Shown: positions 37,980 to 46,896 of the stretch, in pieces
Layout: each line of letters starts with the position of its first letter
Position numbering within the stretch: the stretch's first letter is position 1
Assembly: GCA_964410215.1 (NCBI GenBank)
Contig: CAYPHA010000002.1
Location: 121,215 to 185,214 of the forward strand
Direction of reading: 5' to 3'
DNA: 64,000 nt
Source of the DNA: CAYPHA01 sp964410215
Lineage (GTDB): Bacteria; Calditrichota; Calditrichia; Calditrichales; CAYPHA01
Position numbers and translations under genes: made by a program
Notes under the pieces: generated by a model
Seen by the model: the letters and a program-made list of their open reading frames with translations, nothing else
Databases searched by the model: none
What the model was told of the DNA's origin: nothing

Positions 37980-39581
37980 TTAAAATGGTTTTACGATTCG
38001 GAATGTGGCCACCAGAGGTTTTTTGTTCGTGTCCAGGCGTTTGGCGAAATTAAAACGGACCTTGCCTTCATCTAACGCCAGGGCTATGCCTAAATCCGAT
38101 TCGATATCCCGCATCCTTAAATGGGAAAATCCTTCGTACCAGTTATCGTTATCCGTCACATCAGCGGCAAACCAGGCCTTGCCGAAATCAAAGAAAAGAA
38201 TGTAATTCAGTTCATCCAGGAACAGGAAATTTGAAGAAAAGGTTCTTGGGCTGATGTTGTATTCGACATTTCCGAGTATAAGCCGGTCACCATAAAATTC
38301 TTTAAAATCATACCCGCGCAGGGTACTGAACCCGCCGATTTCAAACTGTTTCTGGATCGGCACCAGGCCCTGTGCCGAGCCGATTTTCAGGCGCATATCG
38401 ACACGTTCCCCGCGACCGAACCTCTGGTACCTGCGGACTTCAAACAGGTACTGGTTGAATGAAAAATCACTACTCAGATCTGTATTGGACATTTCCATGG
38501 CAAGTTTACCGTACCAGCCCCGGCGCGGAAATTCCTTATTATCGCGGGTATCCAGATATAATTCACCGTACAGACTGCGCATATTGCCCTCATCGATCGG
38601 CGGATTAATCTTAAAATCGCGTTTACCCCCGAAAAGGGCCCAGTCGGTATTTTTTTGGACAGATGAATAATCGTCATTCCGGTAGGCGAGTGTACCTTTG
38701 AGAAAGATACTCAGATTCTGGCTTGCATGTAATTCGAAGCCGGTGCGCTGGTAAAAATCATAATAATCTTCATTAAGAAAAAAAGCGGAAAGACTGTTTT
38801 CATTGTCTGTTAAAATCCAGGAATCACGTGAATCCGTAAGGTCATATATTTTACCACCGATCTCAAAGCGGTAATCCTTCTGGTTAAACAGCCAACGGTC
38901 GAGGCCAACCTCATACCGCCATTTCTTTTCCTTGAACCCATACCCTAAAAAGCCGTGGAGTGTAACAAATGAGTATTTACCGCGAATGCTTTTAGGCGCC
39001 GCCATTCCCAGGAAAACACCTTGTACGCGGTTATAGCGCACAACCACCTGTTCATCAAATTCCTGAAGCGGCAACGTACTGTAGGAACCACGAAAGCGTT
39101 GACCGAACTCCCAGTCCCAGTCTTCATCATCGGACCGGTCATCAGCTTCATCCCAGCGAGAATCGCCGACGAGATTTCGCGCCCGCGTTTCCACCTGATT
39201 ACCTGAGACCACACTGCCCATCTCCTGATAAATACGTCCATCCACACTGGTTATATTGCCATTGATGCGTGCGCCTTCTTTGACGGATACATCACCGTAA
39301 ACAGCAAGTATATCACCATTGACGGTCCCGTGGATTACAAGATTTGCTTCAACCACTACGATATTTCCGTTTACAACTTCATCGGCCGGAACGTCCGTAT
39401 CCTGACTGTAACGGTACTCCTGAAGATCGTCATCGGTTAAATATTTTGATTTTGCTTTTTTCTCTACCTTGCCGGCACCGGGCCTTTCAGACTCCTTTTC
39501 CCATTCCTGTGCAACGGACAGAACACTTATGGACGTCAGCAACAGTGCTGTCCATATTATTCTGTAATAAAAATGTTGCAT
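37980..39581 (-). CDS. Omp85/BamA-type outer-membrane barrel fused to bactofilin-like N-terminus
   Basis: 533 residues; signal peptide ~1-24. Residues ~60-135 form short beta-solenoid steps of bactofilin/polymer-forming type (VVNGNIVVVEANLVIHGTVN, GDILAVYGDVSVKEGARING). From ~165 to the C-terminal F the chain is a 16-strand-like barrel of the Omp85 superfamily: RDNKEFPRRGWYGKLAMEMS, the L6-type loop GGFSTLRGYDFKEF, and the closing strand ATFRIVKPF. No POTRA domain is seen, so the solenoid takes the place of the usual periplasmic part. It is the first gene of the five-gene operon. Confidence 0.87.
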   Translation of the reverse strand: MQHFYYRIIWTALLLTSISVLSVAQEWEKESERPGAGKVEKKAKSKYLTDDDLQEYRYSQDTDVPADEVVNGNIVVVEANLVIHGTVNGDILAVYGDVSVKEGARINGNITSVDGRIYQEMGSVVSGNQVETRARNLVGDSRWDEADDRSDDEDWDWEFGQRFRGSYSTLPLQEFDEQVVVRYNRVQGVFLGMAAPKSIRGKYSFVTLHGFLGYGFKEKKWRYEVGLDRWLFNQKDYRFEIGGKIYDLTDSRDSWILTDNENSLSAFFLNEDYYDFYQRTGFELHASQNLSIFLKGTLAYRNDDYSSVQKNTDWALFGGKRDFKINPPIDEGNMRSLYGELYLDTRDNKEFPRRGWYGKLAMEMSNTDLSSDFSFNQYLFEVRRYQRFGRGERVDMRLKIGSAQGLVPIQKQFEIGGFSTLRGYDFKEFYGDRLILGNVEYNISPRTFSSNFLFLDELNYILFFDFGKAWFAADVTDNDNWYEGFSHLRMRDIESDLGIALALDEGKVRFNFAKRLDTNKKPLVATFRIVKPF

Positions 39582-39938
39582 TCATTCCTCCCTCGTTAAT
39601 TTCAGGGCTTTCTACTCCATGATCTACGAATTTCCGGCTTAAAAGTTGCAGTACAACCGCAGAGGGAAAGTCTGCTTTGTCATTATCTTCCCTGATTGTG
39701 TAAATATACGTTTTAAATGCATTTAACGCCAGTGAGGCCTTTTAGAAGAAAGGTCCGTTTTCTGCTGTAAAAAGCCCTTGATTCTCATCCTGAAAACAGT
39801 ACATTTTAAGTATTAAATGATGAATCACTATAAAAATGTCGATCCGGCTGCGCGAATATCTACGGAACAAAACAAGTTACACACAGGTTTTAAATTTGGT
39901 TTGACCTCTAACTAATACAGGAATAAACAGGAACAGCT
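39582..39938. other. 357-bp divergent intergenic region
   Basis: This region separates the Omp85-fusion operon (minus) from the protease gene (plus) and must hold both promoters. A TTGACC at 39901 is the only good -35-like hexamer. Its matching -10 would leave almost no leader, so I do not call a promoter. I see no gene, repeat or terminator here. Confidence 0.6.
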
Positions 39939-41951
39939 ATGAAACTTTACCATATTATCACTCTCGTTATACTTTTATTACTGCCATTGACTGCAGACAC
40001 ACCCGGCGTGCAGTCAACCACCGCACTTGAACCTGAAAATCAGCACCGCAGGGTTGGCCAGATTGTAACAACGCTGCTCAACAGAAGCCACTATAAAAAA
40101 TTTGATATCAATGATTCCCTCTCAAGTGAAATCTTTGATCAGTATGTTGATATGCTGGACCATAACCGGCGCTATTTTCTGCAATCGGATATTGATGAAT
40201 TTGAACGATTCCGCTATTTTTTCGATGACTTCATAAAGTCCGGTAATTTAAGCGTCAGCTACGCCATGTATAACCGCTTTCATACCAGACTGGAAGAAAG
40301 GATGCAGTATGTGGATGCGCTGCTGACGCGGGAATTTGATTTTACCCTGGACGAATATTTCGAACCGGACCGCAGTGAAAAACCCTGGGGGAAAACCACC
40401 GCGGACCTGGACAGTATCTGGCGGAAGCAGATAAAACACGAAGCCCTGAACCTGAAAATTACCGGTAAAGAGTGGGATAAAATCGTTGAAGTTATTGATA
40501 AGCGGTATAATAACCTCGAGAAACGCATGAACCAGTCGCATAGTGAAGATGTTTTTCAGCTTTTTATGAATGCCTTTGCATCGTGCATTGACCCCCATAC
40601 GAGTTATTTCTCACCGAAGGCAAAAGAAGATTTTAACATACATATGAGTAAATCACTTGAAGGTATCGGTGCCTCTCTGCGGACAGAGGATGATTATACC
40701 AAGGTCGTCGAAATCATACCGGGCGGGCCTGCCGACAAAGATGGACGGCTGCAGCCCAATGACCGTATCGTCGGCGTCGCGCAGGGAGAAGACAGTGCCA
40801 TGGTCGATGTGATCGGCTGGCGGATTGATGACGTGGTCCAGTTGATCCGGGGACCGAAAGAATCGATTGTCCGCCTGCAGGTGCTGAAGGCAGGTGCCAC
40901 GCCTGCAGATGTTCCGAAACTGATCCGACTCGTGCGTGATAAAGTGCGCCTGGAAGATCAGACGGCCAAGCGTGATACGATCAAAATCAATCAGAACGGA
41001 CGCGAGTACACACTGGGTGTCATTAAAATCCCGACATTTTATTTTGACATCGATGGTTATCGTAAAAATGATCCCGAATACAAAAGTACGACGAGGGATG
41101 TCGCCGATCTGTTGCTCGACATGCGATACGAAGGGGTCGATGGTGTCATCATTGACCTGCGCCGCAATGGAGGAGGATTCCTGAGTGAAGCCATATCGCT
41201 TACCGGGCTGTTTATCCGCAGAGGACCCGTCGTCCAGGTCAGAGATGCCCTGGATCGAATTAAAATAGAATCCGATACCGATCCCGAAGTGGTCTATGAC
41301 GGCCCCCTGGCTGTATTGGTTGACCAGTTCAGTGCATCCGCATCGGAAATTTTTGCCGCTGCAATTCAGGACTATGGCAGGGGCGTCGTCATCGGAAACC
41401 AGACATTTGGTAAAGGAACGGTCCAGAATGCCATTGATCTGAACCGCTATTTCCCGAACAGTTCCCAGAATTATGGTCAATTGAAGATGACGATCGCAAA
41501 ATTCTACCGGGTCACCGGAGGCAGCACACAGCATGTCGGTGTGATACCGGACGTCACTTTCCCGAGCCGGTTCGAGCATAAGGAAATCGGTGAAAGTTCG
41601 CATGATAACGCCCTTCTGTGGGACCAGATTGATCCGGCCCGGATCGAAAAGGATATAAACTGGACCGATGGCCTGGTATCGACACTGAAGTCCCGTCACA
41701 CCGTGCGAATATCCGAAGATCCTGAATTCAACCATTTCCTCGAAGAAATAGAAGAGCATAAAGAATCCCGGAAGAAGAAACGTATATCCCTGAATGAAAC
41801 GGTGCGCAAAGCGGAACGGGAAGAAAATGAAGAGGATAATGCCGGGGAGGAAAACGAAGAAACAAATGAGAAGGAAGATGAAGAGGATTTCCTCCTGACA
41901 GAAAGCGCTTACATTTTAGGAGATTTGATTTCCCTTTCCGGGAGGCATTAA
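39939..41951 (+). CDS. prc: Tail-specific (C-terminal processing) protease, S41A, Prc-like
   Basis: 670 residues; AGGA lies upstream and the signal peptide ends near residue 20. The N-terminal helical region (~30-225) and the length match E. coli Prc. The PDZ domain is ~230-330 (GIGASLRTEDDYTKVVEIIPGGPADKDGRLQPNDRIVGV). The S41 core holds the GVIIDLRRNGGG block, the catalytic serine in FSASASEIFAAAIQDYGRGVVIG and the Lys in TFGKGTVQ. The C-terminal DUF3340 part ends in a very acidic stretch (EREENEEDNAGEENEE). It degrades or trims periplasmic proteins from the C-terminus. Confidence 0.95.
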   Translation: MKLYHIITLVILLLLPLTADTPGVQSTTALEPENQHRRVGQIVTTLLNRSHYKKFDINDSLSSEIFDQYVDMLDHNRRYFLQSDIDEFERFRYFFDDFIKSGNLSVSYAMYNRFHTRLEERMQYVDALLTREFDFTLDEYFEPDRSEKPWGKTTADLDSIWRKQIKHEALNLKITGKEWDKIVEVIDKRYNNLEKRMNQSHSEDVFQLFMNAFASCIDPHTSYFSPKAKEDFNIHMSKSLEGIGASLRTEDDYTKVVEIIPGGPADKDGRLQPNDRIVGVAQGEDSAMVDVIGWRIDDVVQLIRGPKESIVRLQVLKAGATPADVPKLIRLVRDKVRLEDQTAKRDTIKINQNGREYTLGVIKIPTFYFDIDGYRKNDPEYKSTTRDVADLLLDMRYEGVDGVIIDLRRNGGGFLSEAISLTGLFIRRGPVVQVRDALDRIKIESDTDPEVVYDGPLAVLVDQFSASASEIFAAAIQDYGRGVVIGNQTFGKGTVQNAIDLNRYFPNSSQNYGQLKMTIAKFYRVTGGSTQHVGVIPDVTFPSRFEHKEIGESSHDNALLWDQIDPARIEKDINWTDGLVSTLKSRHTVRISEDPEFNHFLEEIEEHKESRKKKRISLNETVRKAEREENEEDNAGEENEETNEKEDEEDFLLTESAYILGDLISLSGRH

Positions 41952-41959
41952 AACGATGT

Positions 41960-41966
41960 AAGGAGG
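41960..41966 (+). promoter_or_regulatory. Strong ribosome binding site for a tiny gene
   Basis: AAGGAGG four bases before the ATG at 41971. It is one of the best matches to the anti-Shine-Dalgarno in the window and supports translation of the 67-residue product. Confidence 0.75.
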
Positions 41967-41970
41967 TATT

Positions 41971-42174
41971 ATGATCAGTGCTATTCCGGCCAGACGGCCC
42001 AAAAAAACGTTAAAGTTCACCTCTGTTTTCCGAAAAGATACATCTCAAAAATCTCAAAGTCCCGAAGCGTGGAATGACCATCACAATAAAGCTATAACAA
42101 CGGCAGGACGCGGTGGGAAGGGTCACGGTTCAAGCTCTCATCTGCATGCCTGGAACCGTAAAGGAAGATGGTAG
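41971..42174 (+). CDS. 67-residue basic protein of unknown function
   Basis: The frame opens 19 bp after the protease stop behind a consensus AAGGAGG and ends just before a strong terminator, so it is bounded like a real gene. The product is rich in Lys, Arg, His and Ser with no hydrophobic helix or signal peptide. Its C-terminus reads GRGGKGHGSSSHLHAWNRK, histidine- and glycine-rich, which could bind nucleic acid or metal. I recognise no family. It is probably co-transcribed with the Prc protease. The frame and translation signals are seen; any function is unknown. Confidence 0.65.
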   Translation: MISAIPARRPKKTLKFTSVFRKDTSQKSQSPEAWNDHHNKAITTAGRGGKGHGSSSHLHAWNRKGRW

Positions 42175-42181
42175 TAAAGGT

Positions 42182-42216
42182 AAAAAAAAGCCTTCCATCC
42201 GGAAGGCTTTTTTTTA
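42182..42216. terminator. Bidirectional terminator
   Basis: A run of A, then GCCTTCC-ATCC-GGAAGGC, then a run of T. It ends the prc-small protein transcript and, in reverse, the DUF302 gene, whose stop it overlaps. The loop is identical to that at 19590-19617. Confidence 0.9.
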
Positions 42217-42690
42217 TTTAAGTATGGCTTTGAGAATTTCCTCGTTCTCTTTGGAGGCCTGGCTCATCACTTCGGGAATGACACCGTCCATCATACTGGC
42301 CATCAGGCCGGAATTCATACGCGAGACAAACACTTTGCCCTCTTTTTCATAGACCGCTATGCGGCAGGGCATTAATGAAGACACAATCCGTTCACCTTCC
42401 TGTTTCAGAATTTTTTCTGCATGACTCGGTTCACAGATTTCAAAAACCTTAACCGGCTTAACATCTTTACCGAAGCTCTTCATGCTCTTCTGCAGATCAT
42501 GTACTTTTGGTATCTTCCAGCCATGGTCCAAAACAGATTTTTCCAATGCTGCGACCGCTGTGTCAAAATCATCATAGGATGCCTGGTCTTCCAGAAGCAT
42601 CATTCCCGGGGCCATTTGATACATAGCGAACATCATAACCAGTAATCCCAGTATAAAACCACCGATGCCACCAACTAAATATTTGTTCAT
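42214..42690 (-). CDS. DUF302 protein with N-terminal membrane anchor
   Basis: 158 residues with GGAG six to seven bases before the ATG. One hydrophobic helix (GGIGGFILGLLVMMFAMYQM, residues ~7-26) precedes a DUF302 domain: DDFDTAVAALEKSVLDHGWKI, KPVKVFEICEPSHAEKIL, VSSLMPCRIAVYEKEGKVF. DUF302 is a small alpha/beta fold seen in putative heavy-metal- or redox-linked proteins; the activity is unknown. A conserved cysteine (C in EICEP) and a second (MPCRI) are kept. It is convergent with the prc unit and shares its terminator. Confidence 0.88.
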   Translation of the reverse strand: MNKYLVGGIGGFILGLLVMMFAMYQMAPGMMLLEDQASYDDFDTAVAALEKSVLDHGWKIPKVHDLQKSMKSFGKDVKPVKVFEICEPSHAEKILKQEGERIVSSLMPCRIAVYEKEGKVFVSRMNSGLMASMMDGVIPEVMSQASKENEEILKAILK

Positions 42691-42715
42691 AACAATTCTC
42701 CATTTTATGTAGTTG

Positions 42716-42756
42716 TCAAAAAAAACAGCAGGGGCAGGTGCTAATCGTGCCCCTGC
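42716..42756 (-). terminator. Terminator of the lamin-tail-domain gene
   Basis: On the minus strand GCAGGGGCA ... TGCCCCTGC forms a perfect 9-bp stem (42728-42736 with 42748-42756) and is followed by a T run, 60 bp after the stop of the 798-residue protein. The GGGGC/GCCCC stem resembles the palindromic elements found inside sorting domains in this window. Confidence 0.8.
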
Positions 42757-42816
42757 AAAAACGTTATCTTCTTTAGATTGGATAAATGGAAAATAGTTAC
42801 AATTTTTATGATTGCG

Positions 42817-45213
42817 CTATTTGATGAGGATCATTTTTTTCATCCGGTCAAAACCTTCCGCCCGAACGCGGTAATAATATATACCGCTGGGAAAGGCAGC
42901 ACCGTCAAAGGAAAAGGTATGCAAACCGGCCATAAGCCTGCCGCGGAACAGGGAGGCTACTTTTTGTCCCAGAATATTATAAACCGTGATATGAACATCC
43001 GACCGGTGAGGCAACGCAACATCAAATTGCGTTACCGGATTAAACGGATTAGGAAAATTCTGCGACAGCTGAATAGTCCCGGGTATGTTGCCCGCGTTTA
43101 CAGCAACATGGGTTACATAGTCCTGCAATTTAACCACATAGCCGTCATCGGGCGGGATGTTTTTCGTTATCTGGGTTATAATACCCTGTATATATCCAAA
43201 CTGGTCCCTGTCGGGCGCATTACCATCAAACGAAGTGGCCGGGTCAATAAAGAGCATCACCGTATCCGTTCCGTCAGTAATTCTGACCATTCCGGAATCC
43301 CCCTCAACCGGCCATTGCTGTGAAGCAGCCAGAAAAACATTTCTGAGCGTAACCAATTTTGATTCGCCGCTCTCACTAAGGTCGAGTTCGGCGAGGCCAG
43401 CGGCGGCCGTATCGAAAGGGACACCACTTCCGAGTATCTGAACGTAATTTGAATCGAGCGGCATAATGTAATCAGCCCCGTCATACTGTATCAGTTTTCC
43501 GGCCAGATAGATTTCGTCATTCATGGACAATGTAAGTGTTTTGTCACTCATCAGACCTATTCCGGCCGTCGAATCCTGCAAATGAAACAGGCTGCCCGGT
43601 TCGCCGGCAAAATTAATGGAATTGACAACCCCCTGAACGGCAATAATACTGTCCAGACGATCCGGGATAAAATCCTGATTCGCATCCGTGCGCGCTCTCA
43701 CGATTCTCATGTTTTCGGGGTGAAAATAACGGAACAGTGTGCGTTTGGATTCCAGCGAGTCAAAAACCGTGGAAATGGCATAAACAAAGCCGCTCCCCTC
43801 CGGCGCAAAGGCATCCAGATATGCTCTCTCCGACCGGTCCAGTGTCATAAATTGCTGCAGATCTCCGCTGTGCGGTCCACGATACAATTTAAATTCAGAT
43901 ACATTCTCATAGGATTTACGGATTTCTTCCTGCAGTACGGGTTTAAATGATTCAAATGTCTGCTCAAAAAAATCAACGCCGCGAAGTGGTTCCTTGTTAC
44001 CGTAAGGATACCCCGTTTTGCCGATACCACTGATGCGAAACGGCTCTCCCTCCGGACGGTTGATCCATAAATCGAGTAATATGTTGGTAGCTTCCTGGCT
44101 GACCATACTGATTTCATACAAGTTCACATATTCATCATTTGATGTTTCAAAAAAATTGTCGAAATCGAGCGTTATGTAGCTGGTATTGGGAACCAGAGCG
44201 AAAGAATCTGTCAGCAGACTGGGAAACGCGATATGGCTTTCCGGTAATTTAGTGAGGGGTTCGACAAAGATACCGACTGTATCCGCCTTAAGTTCGATAT
44301 CCGGAAGGGCGACACCAATTTCCTGGTTCGGGAAGTTGAAAGCATCATCGGCCACGAGAGTGTCGGTCTGCGCCAGTTCAACACCGTTTTCCATATCGTA
44401 AATATGTACGACAAAATAAGAGATTCCGGAATTCAGCTCATGGCCAAAATGGAAAAAATCAATTTGTTCGAGCGTTGCGCCGGGATATGGGGAGAGGTCA
44501 AATATCACACCCATCCCCCACTTCTGAGGTAAAGCCCATACACCCATGGGAAATCCGCTGTTAAATGACAGCATGGTATCCGGTCGCCAGAAATCCCAGC
44601 TCAGACGGGCACCTTCACGAGTCGGGTAGGCATACAGGTTTGTGGGTGGTAGCAGAGCGGTTTCTGTATCATTTGCCGCCCCGGGTGACGGATCAGCGAA
44701 GCTGCGCCAGCGATCACCGCCATCCACAGCCCTGCCATAGGAAATGTTGGCATTCTGTGCACCGAAGATGATGGAATCGAGGACGGTCATACCATCCCGC
44801 ATCACCAGTGCCAGCGTATCACCGTTTGCATCGGGTTCAAAACCGAGGTGAAAAATACCCTGGGCAGAATCGCCGTCCGCCCAGAGGAGACGGTAACCAC
44901 CAGGTTCAACCAGGGTTTCAGCCGCAGTCGTATCCGGAATGCGCCATTTGGTAAGGTTCTGCATTTCATCTGTAACATAAACGCCACCCAGATAGAAGGT
45001 ATCCGTTCCCGTATTGAATATTTCAATCCAGGGATCGTATTCTCCATAATCATCGGTTATGTTGTTTGCATTAATGACCAGAAATTCATTGATCACGATG
45101 CCTGCGGAATCCTGAACCTGTTCCAGCGTAGTAGCGCAGTCAGCTTTATGGAACGCTGAAAAAATGAGTATGAGGATGACCAGGATACCCGGAATTTTAG
45201 TGACATATCGCAT
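42817..45213 (-). CDS. Secreted lamin-tail-domain (LTD) protein with OB-like and sorting domains
   Basis: 798 residues from the ATG at 45213, which has GGGAG seven bases upstream; an in-frame TTG at 45234 overlaps that site. After the signal peptide (~1-24) the LTD domain (~30-155) is clear: IVINEFLVINANNITDDYGE, WIEIFNTGTDTFYLGGVYVTD, PGGYRLLWADGD. Residues ~165-520 are unassigned beta-rich sequence. Residues ~540-700 resemble two OB-fold/DUF5689-type modules often found beside secreted nucleases (IAVQGVVNSINFAGEPGSLFHLQD). A sorting domain closes it (NFPNPFNPVTQFDV). No nuclease motif is present. Confidence 0.85.
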   Translation of the reverse strand: MRYVTKIPGILVILILIFSAFHKADCATTLEQVQDSAGIVINEFLVINANNITDDYGEYDPWIEIFNTGTDTFYLGGVYVTDEMQNLTKWRIPDTTAAETLVEPGGYRLLWADGDSAQGIFHLGFEPDANGDTLALVMRDGMTVLDSIIFGAQNANISYGRAVDGGDRWRSFADPSPGAANDTETALLPPTNLYAYPTREGARLSWDFWRPDTMLSFNSGFPMGVWALPQKWGMGVIFDLSPYPGATLEQIDFFHFGHELNSGISYFVVHIYDMENGVELAQTDTLVADDAFNFPNQEIGVALPDIELKADTVGIFVEPLTKLPESHIAFPSLLTDSFALVPNTSYITLDFDNFFETSNDEYVNLYEISMVSQEATNILLDLWINRPEGEPFRISGIGKTGYPYGNKEPLRGVDFFEQTFESFKPVLQEEIRKSYENVSEFKLYRGPHSGDLQQFMTLDRSERAYLDAFAPEGSGFVYAISTVFDSLESKRTLFRYFHPENMRIVRARTDANQDFIPDRLDSIIAVQGVVNSINFAGEPGSLFHLQDSTAGIGLMSDKTLTLSMNDEIYLAGKLIQYDGADYIMPLDSNYVQILGSGVPFDTAAAGLAELDLSESGESKLVTLRNVFLAASQQWPVEGDSGMVRITDGTDTVMLFIDPATSFDGNAPDRDQFGYIQGIITQITKNIPPDDGYVVKLQDYVTHVAVNAGNIPGTIQLSQNFPNPFNPVTQFDVALPHRSDVHITVYNILGQKVASLFRGRLMAGLHTFSFDGAAFPSGIYYYRVRAEGFDRMKKMILIK

Positions 45214-45501
45214 GCAACAGCTCCCTTTTTTCAATAGTAATCATATTACCGCTAATTTACGGCATTTTCATATTTTGTTAAAGAGTATACCATACGGATG
45301 AACCAGAAATTGAGACCTACATCACAGTGACACTGCAGGAAAAACCTTTTGCAAAGGCCATTATCACTTATCGGCATTTCTTTCGCTTTTTACAGGTTTT
45401 GCTGATAAAACAATCGTAAAAAATTTTTGATCTAAACTTGAGTAATTTCATGATCAGCCGATTCTAGTAACCTGAGCCGATATTAAAAGAAAAGAAAATA
45501 G

Positions 45502-46851
45502 ATGGTCCCGACAAAAATTCTGTTTATATCCGATCATCTGCAGGATTATCAGTCTTTTATCAAGCGCGATGATCTGTTAAACCTGAATATAGATCTGATG
45601 ACCCATTCTGAAGCAAACCGTAAACCGGTGTTTCAGAATTATTTTGACCTTTTTATCATTGACCTCAAAGATCCCTGGCTGGCCATTCCATTATGGATCC
45701 GTGAACAGGCCCAGCAGCATTATTTTTATCAGATTCTCTTTATTTCCGACGAGCCCCTGCCGGAAGAACTTCTGGAATTACTGGAATTCCGCATTTTTAA
45801 AGTCATCAGCCGCGAATCATCGCGCAGGCATCTGACAGAGATCGTTCATGATGCCTTTATTTATGCGGAGCACCATCGTTTTGCCCATCTTAAAAATACC
45901 TTTTCCCGATCCTACAGCCTGAAAAATCTGCTCGGCAGTCATCCGGATATACGAGGCGCCAATGAATTTATCGAAATCGTCAGCAAGACCGCCAATACAC
46001 CCTGCCTGATCCGCGGCGAACTGGGTACCGGAAAAAGTCTCTGCGCCCAGTTAGTACACCAGGCGAACCATCTCAATACGGAAACATTTCAGATTATAAA
46101 CTGTGAAAACACAACCACAAACGAGCTCATGGGAGATATTTTCGGTGTAGCCGGCGAAATGGAACTATACGGACCCGAACGGCCCGGATTATTACAAAAG
46201 TGTTCCGGCGGCACTGTTGTTTTGGACAATATTGAAAAACTTCCTCAGGATGTTCAGACAAAACTCCTTATGTTTCTCGAGTCGAAAACGTACAGGCAAC
46301 TGGGATCCGGTACGATATATGAATCACAGACCCGTCTCATCGGATTAACCCGTCATGAACTTGAATGGTTTGTGAAGCACTATAATTTCAACTCCGGACT
46401 CTATTACCGCCTGAAGGCTTTTGAAATTACTCTGCCGCCCCTGCGGGAAAAGGAAAAGGACATCGAACTGCTTTCCAATTATTACCTGCAGTATTTTAAC
46501 AACCAGCTGGGCAAGGAAATTAAAAGCCTATCCCCGTCTACGATCAAAATTTTAAAAGAATACCGTTGGCCCGGCAATGTCAAGGAACTGAAGAATATCA
46601 TCGAGCGCGCTGTGATTATCTGCAACGGCGACCAGATACTACCGGACGATCTTCCCGATAACCTCAATAACGGGTCCGATGAATCATTTAACATCGATTA
46701 CCTGGGTAATTGCACATTGAAGGAACTCGAGCGTGTCCATATTCAGCATGCCCTGTTGCGCACCAACGGTAACAAGTCCCGCGCTGCCCAGATTCTCGAC
46801 ATCTCCCGCACCACCCTCCGTGAGAAAATGCGCTTATACGAAATCGCCTGA
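45502..46851 (+). CDS. Sigma-54-activator-like regulator with degenerate AAA+ motifs
   Basis: 449 residues. Residues 1-~125 form a receiver-like domain that keeps the phosphorylatable Asp (D54, FIIDLKDP), D11 and K100. The AAA+ domain (~140-380) has an intact Walker A (GELGTGKS, 172-179) and Arg-finger region (YYRLKAFEITLPPLREKEKDI). However, the GAFTGA loop that contacts sigma-54 is replaced (FGVAGEMELYGPE), and Walker B reads VVLDNIEKL, so the usual Asp-Glu is Asp-Asn (N243). A Fis-type helix-turn-helix ends the protein (NGNKSRAAQILDISRTTLREKM). It is probably a DNA-binding regulator that no longer remodels sigma-54. It lies directly upstream of lysA. Confidence 0.88.
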   Translation: MVPTKILFISDHLQDYQSFIKRDDLLNLNIDLMTHSEANRKPVFQNYFDLFIIDLKDPWLAIPLWIREQAQQHYFYQILFISDEPLPEELLELLEFRIFKVISRESSRRHLTEIVHDAFIYAEHHRFAHLKNTFSRSYSLKNLLGSHPDIRGANEFIEIVSKTANTPCLIRGELGTGKSLCAQLVHQANHLNTETFQIINCENTTTNELMGDIFGVAGEMELYGPERPGLLQKCSGGTVVLDNIEKLPQDVQTKLLMFLESKTYRQLGSGTIYESQTRLIGLTRHELEWFVKHYNFNSGLYYRLKAFEITLPPLREKEKDIELLSNYYLQYFNNQLGKEIKSLSPSTIKILKEYRWPGNVKELKNIIERAVIICNGDQILPDDLPDNLNNGSDESFNIDYLGNCTLKELERVHIQHALLRTNGNKSRAAQILDISRTTLREKMRLYEIA

Positions 46852-46896
46852 TCCTATCGCCGGCCTCCGCTGAAACTGTTGATAAATATCAGGCAA

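Noticed and set aside
39901..39929. TTGACC-17-TAAACA promoter-like pair before prc
   Set aside because: The -10 is poor and transcription would begin almost at the start codon, inside the ribosome site.
40653..41759. 368-codon minus-strand frame
   Set aside because: Lies wholly within the prc gene in antisense. The sense strand has PDZ and protease motifs; the antisense product matches nothing.
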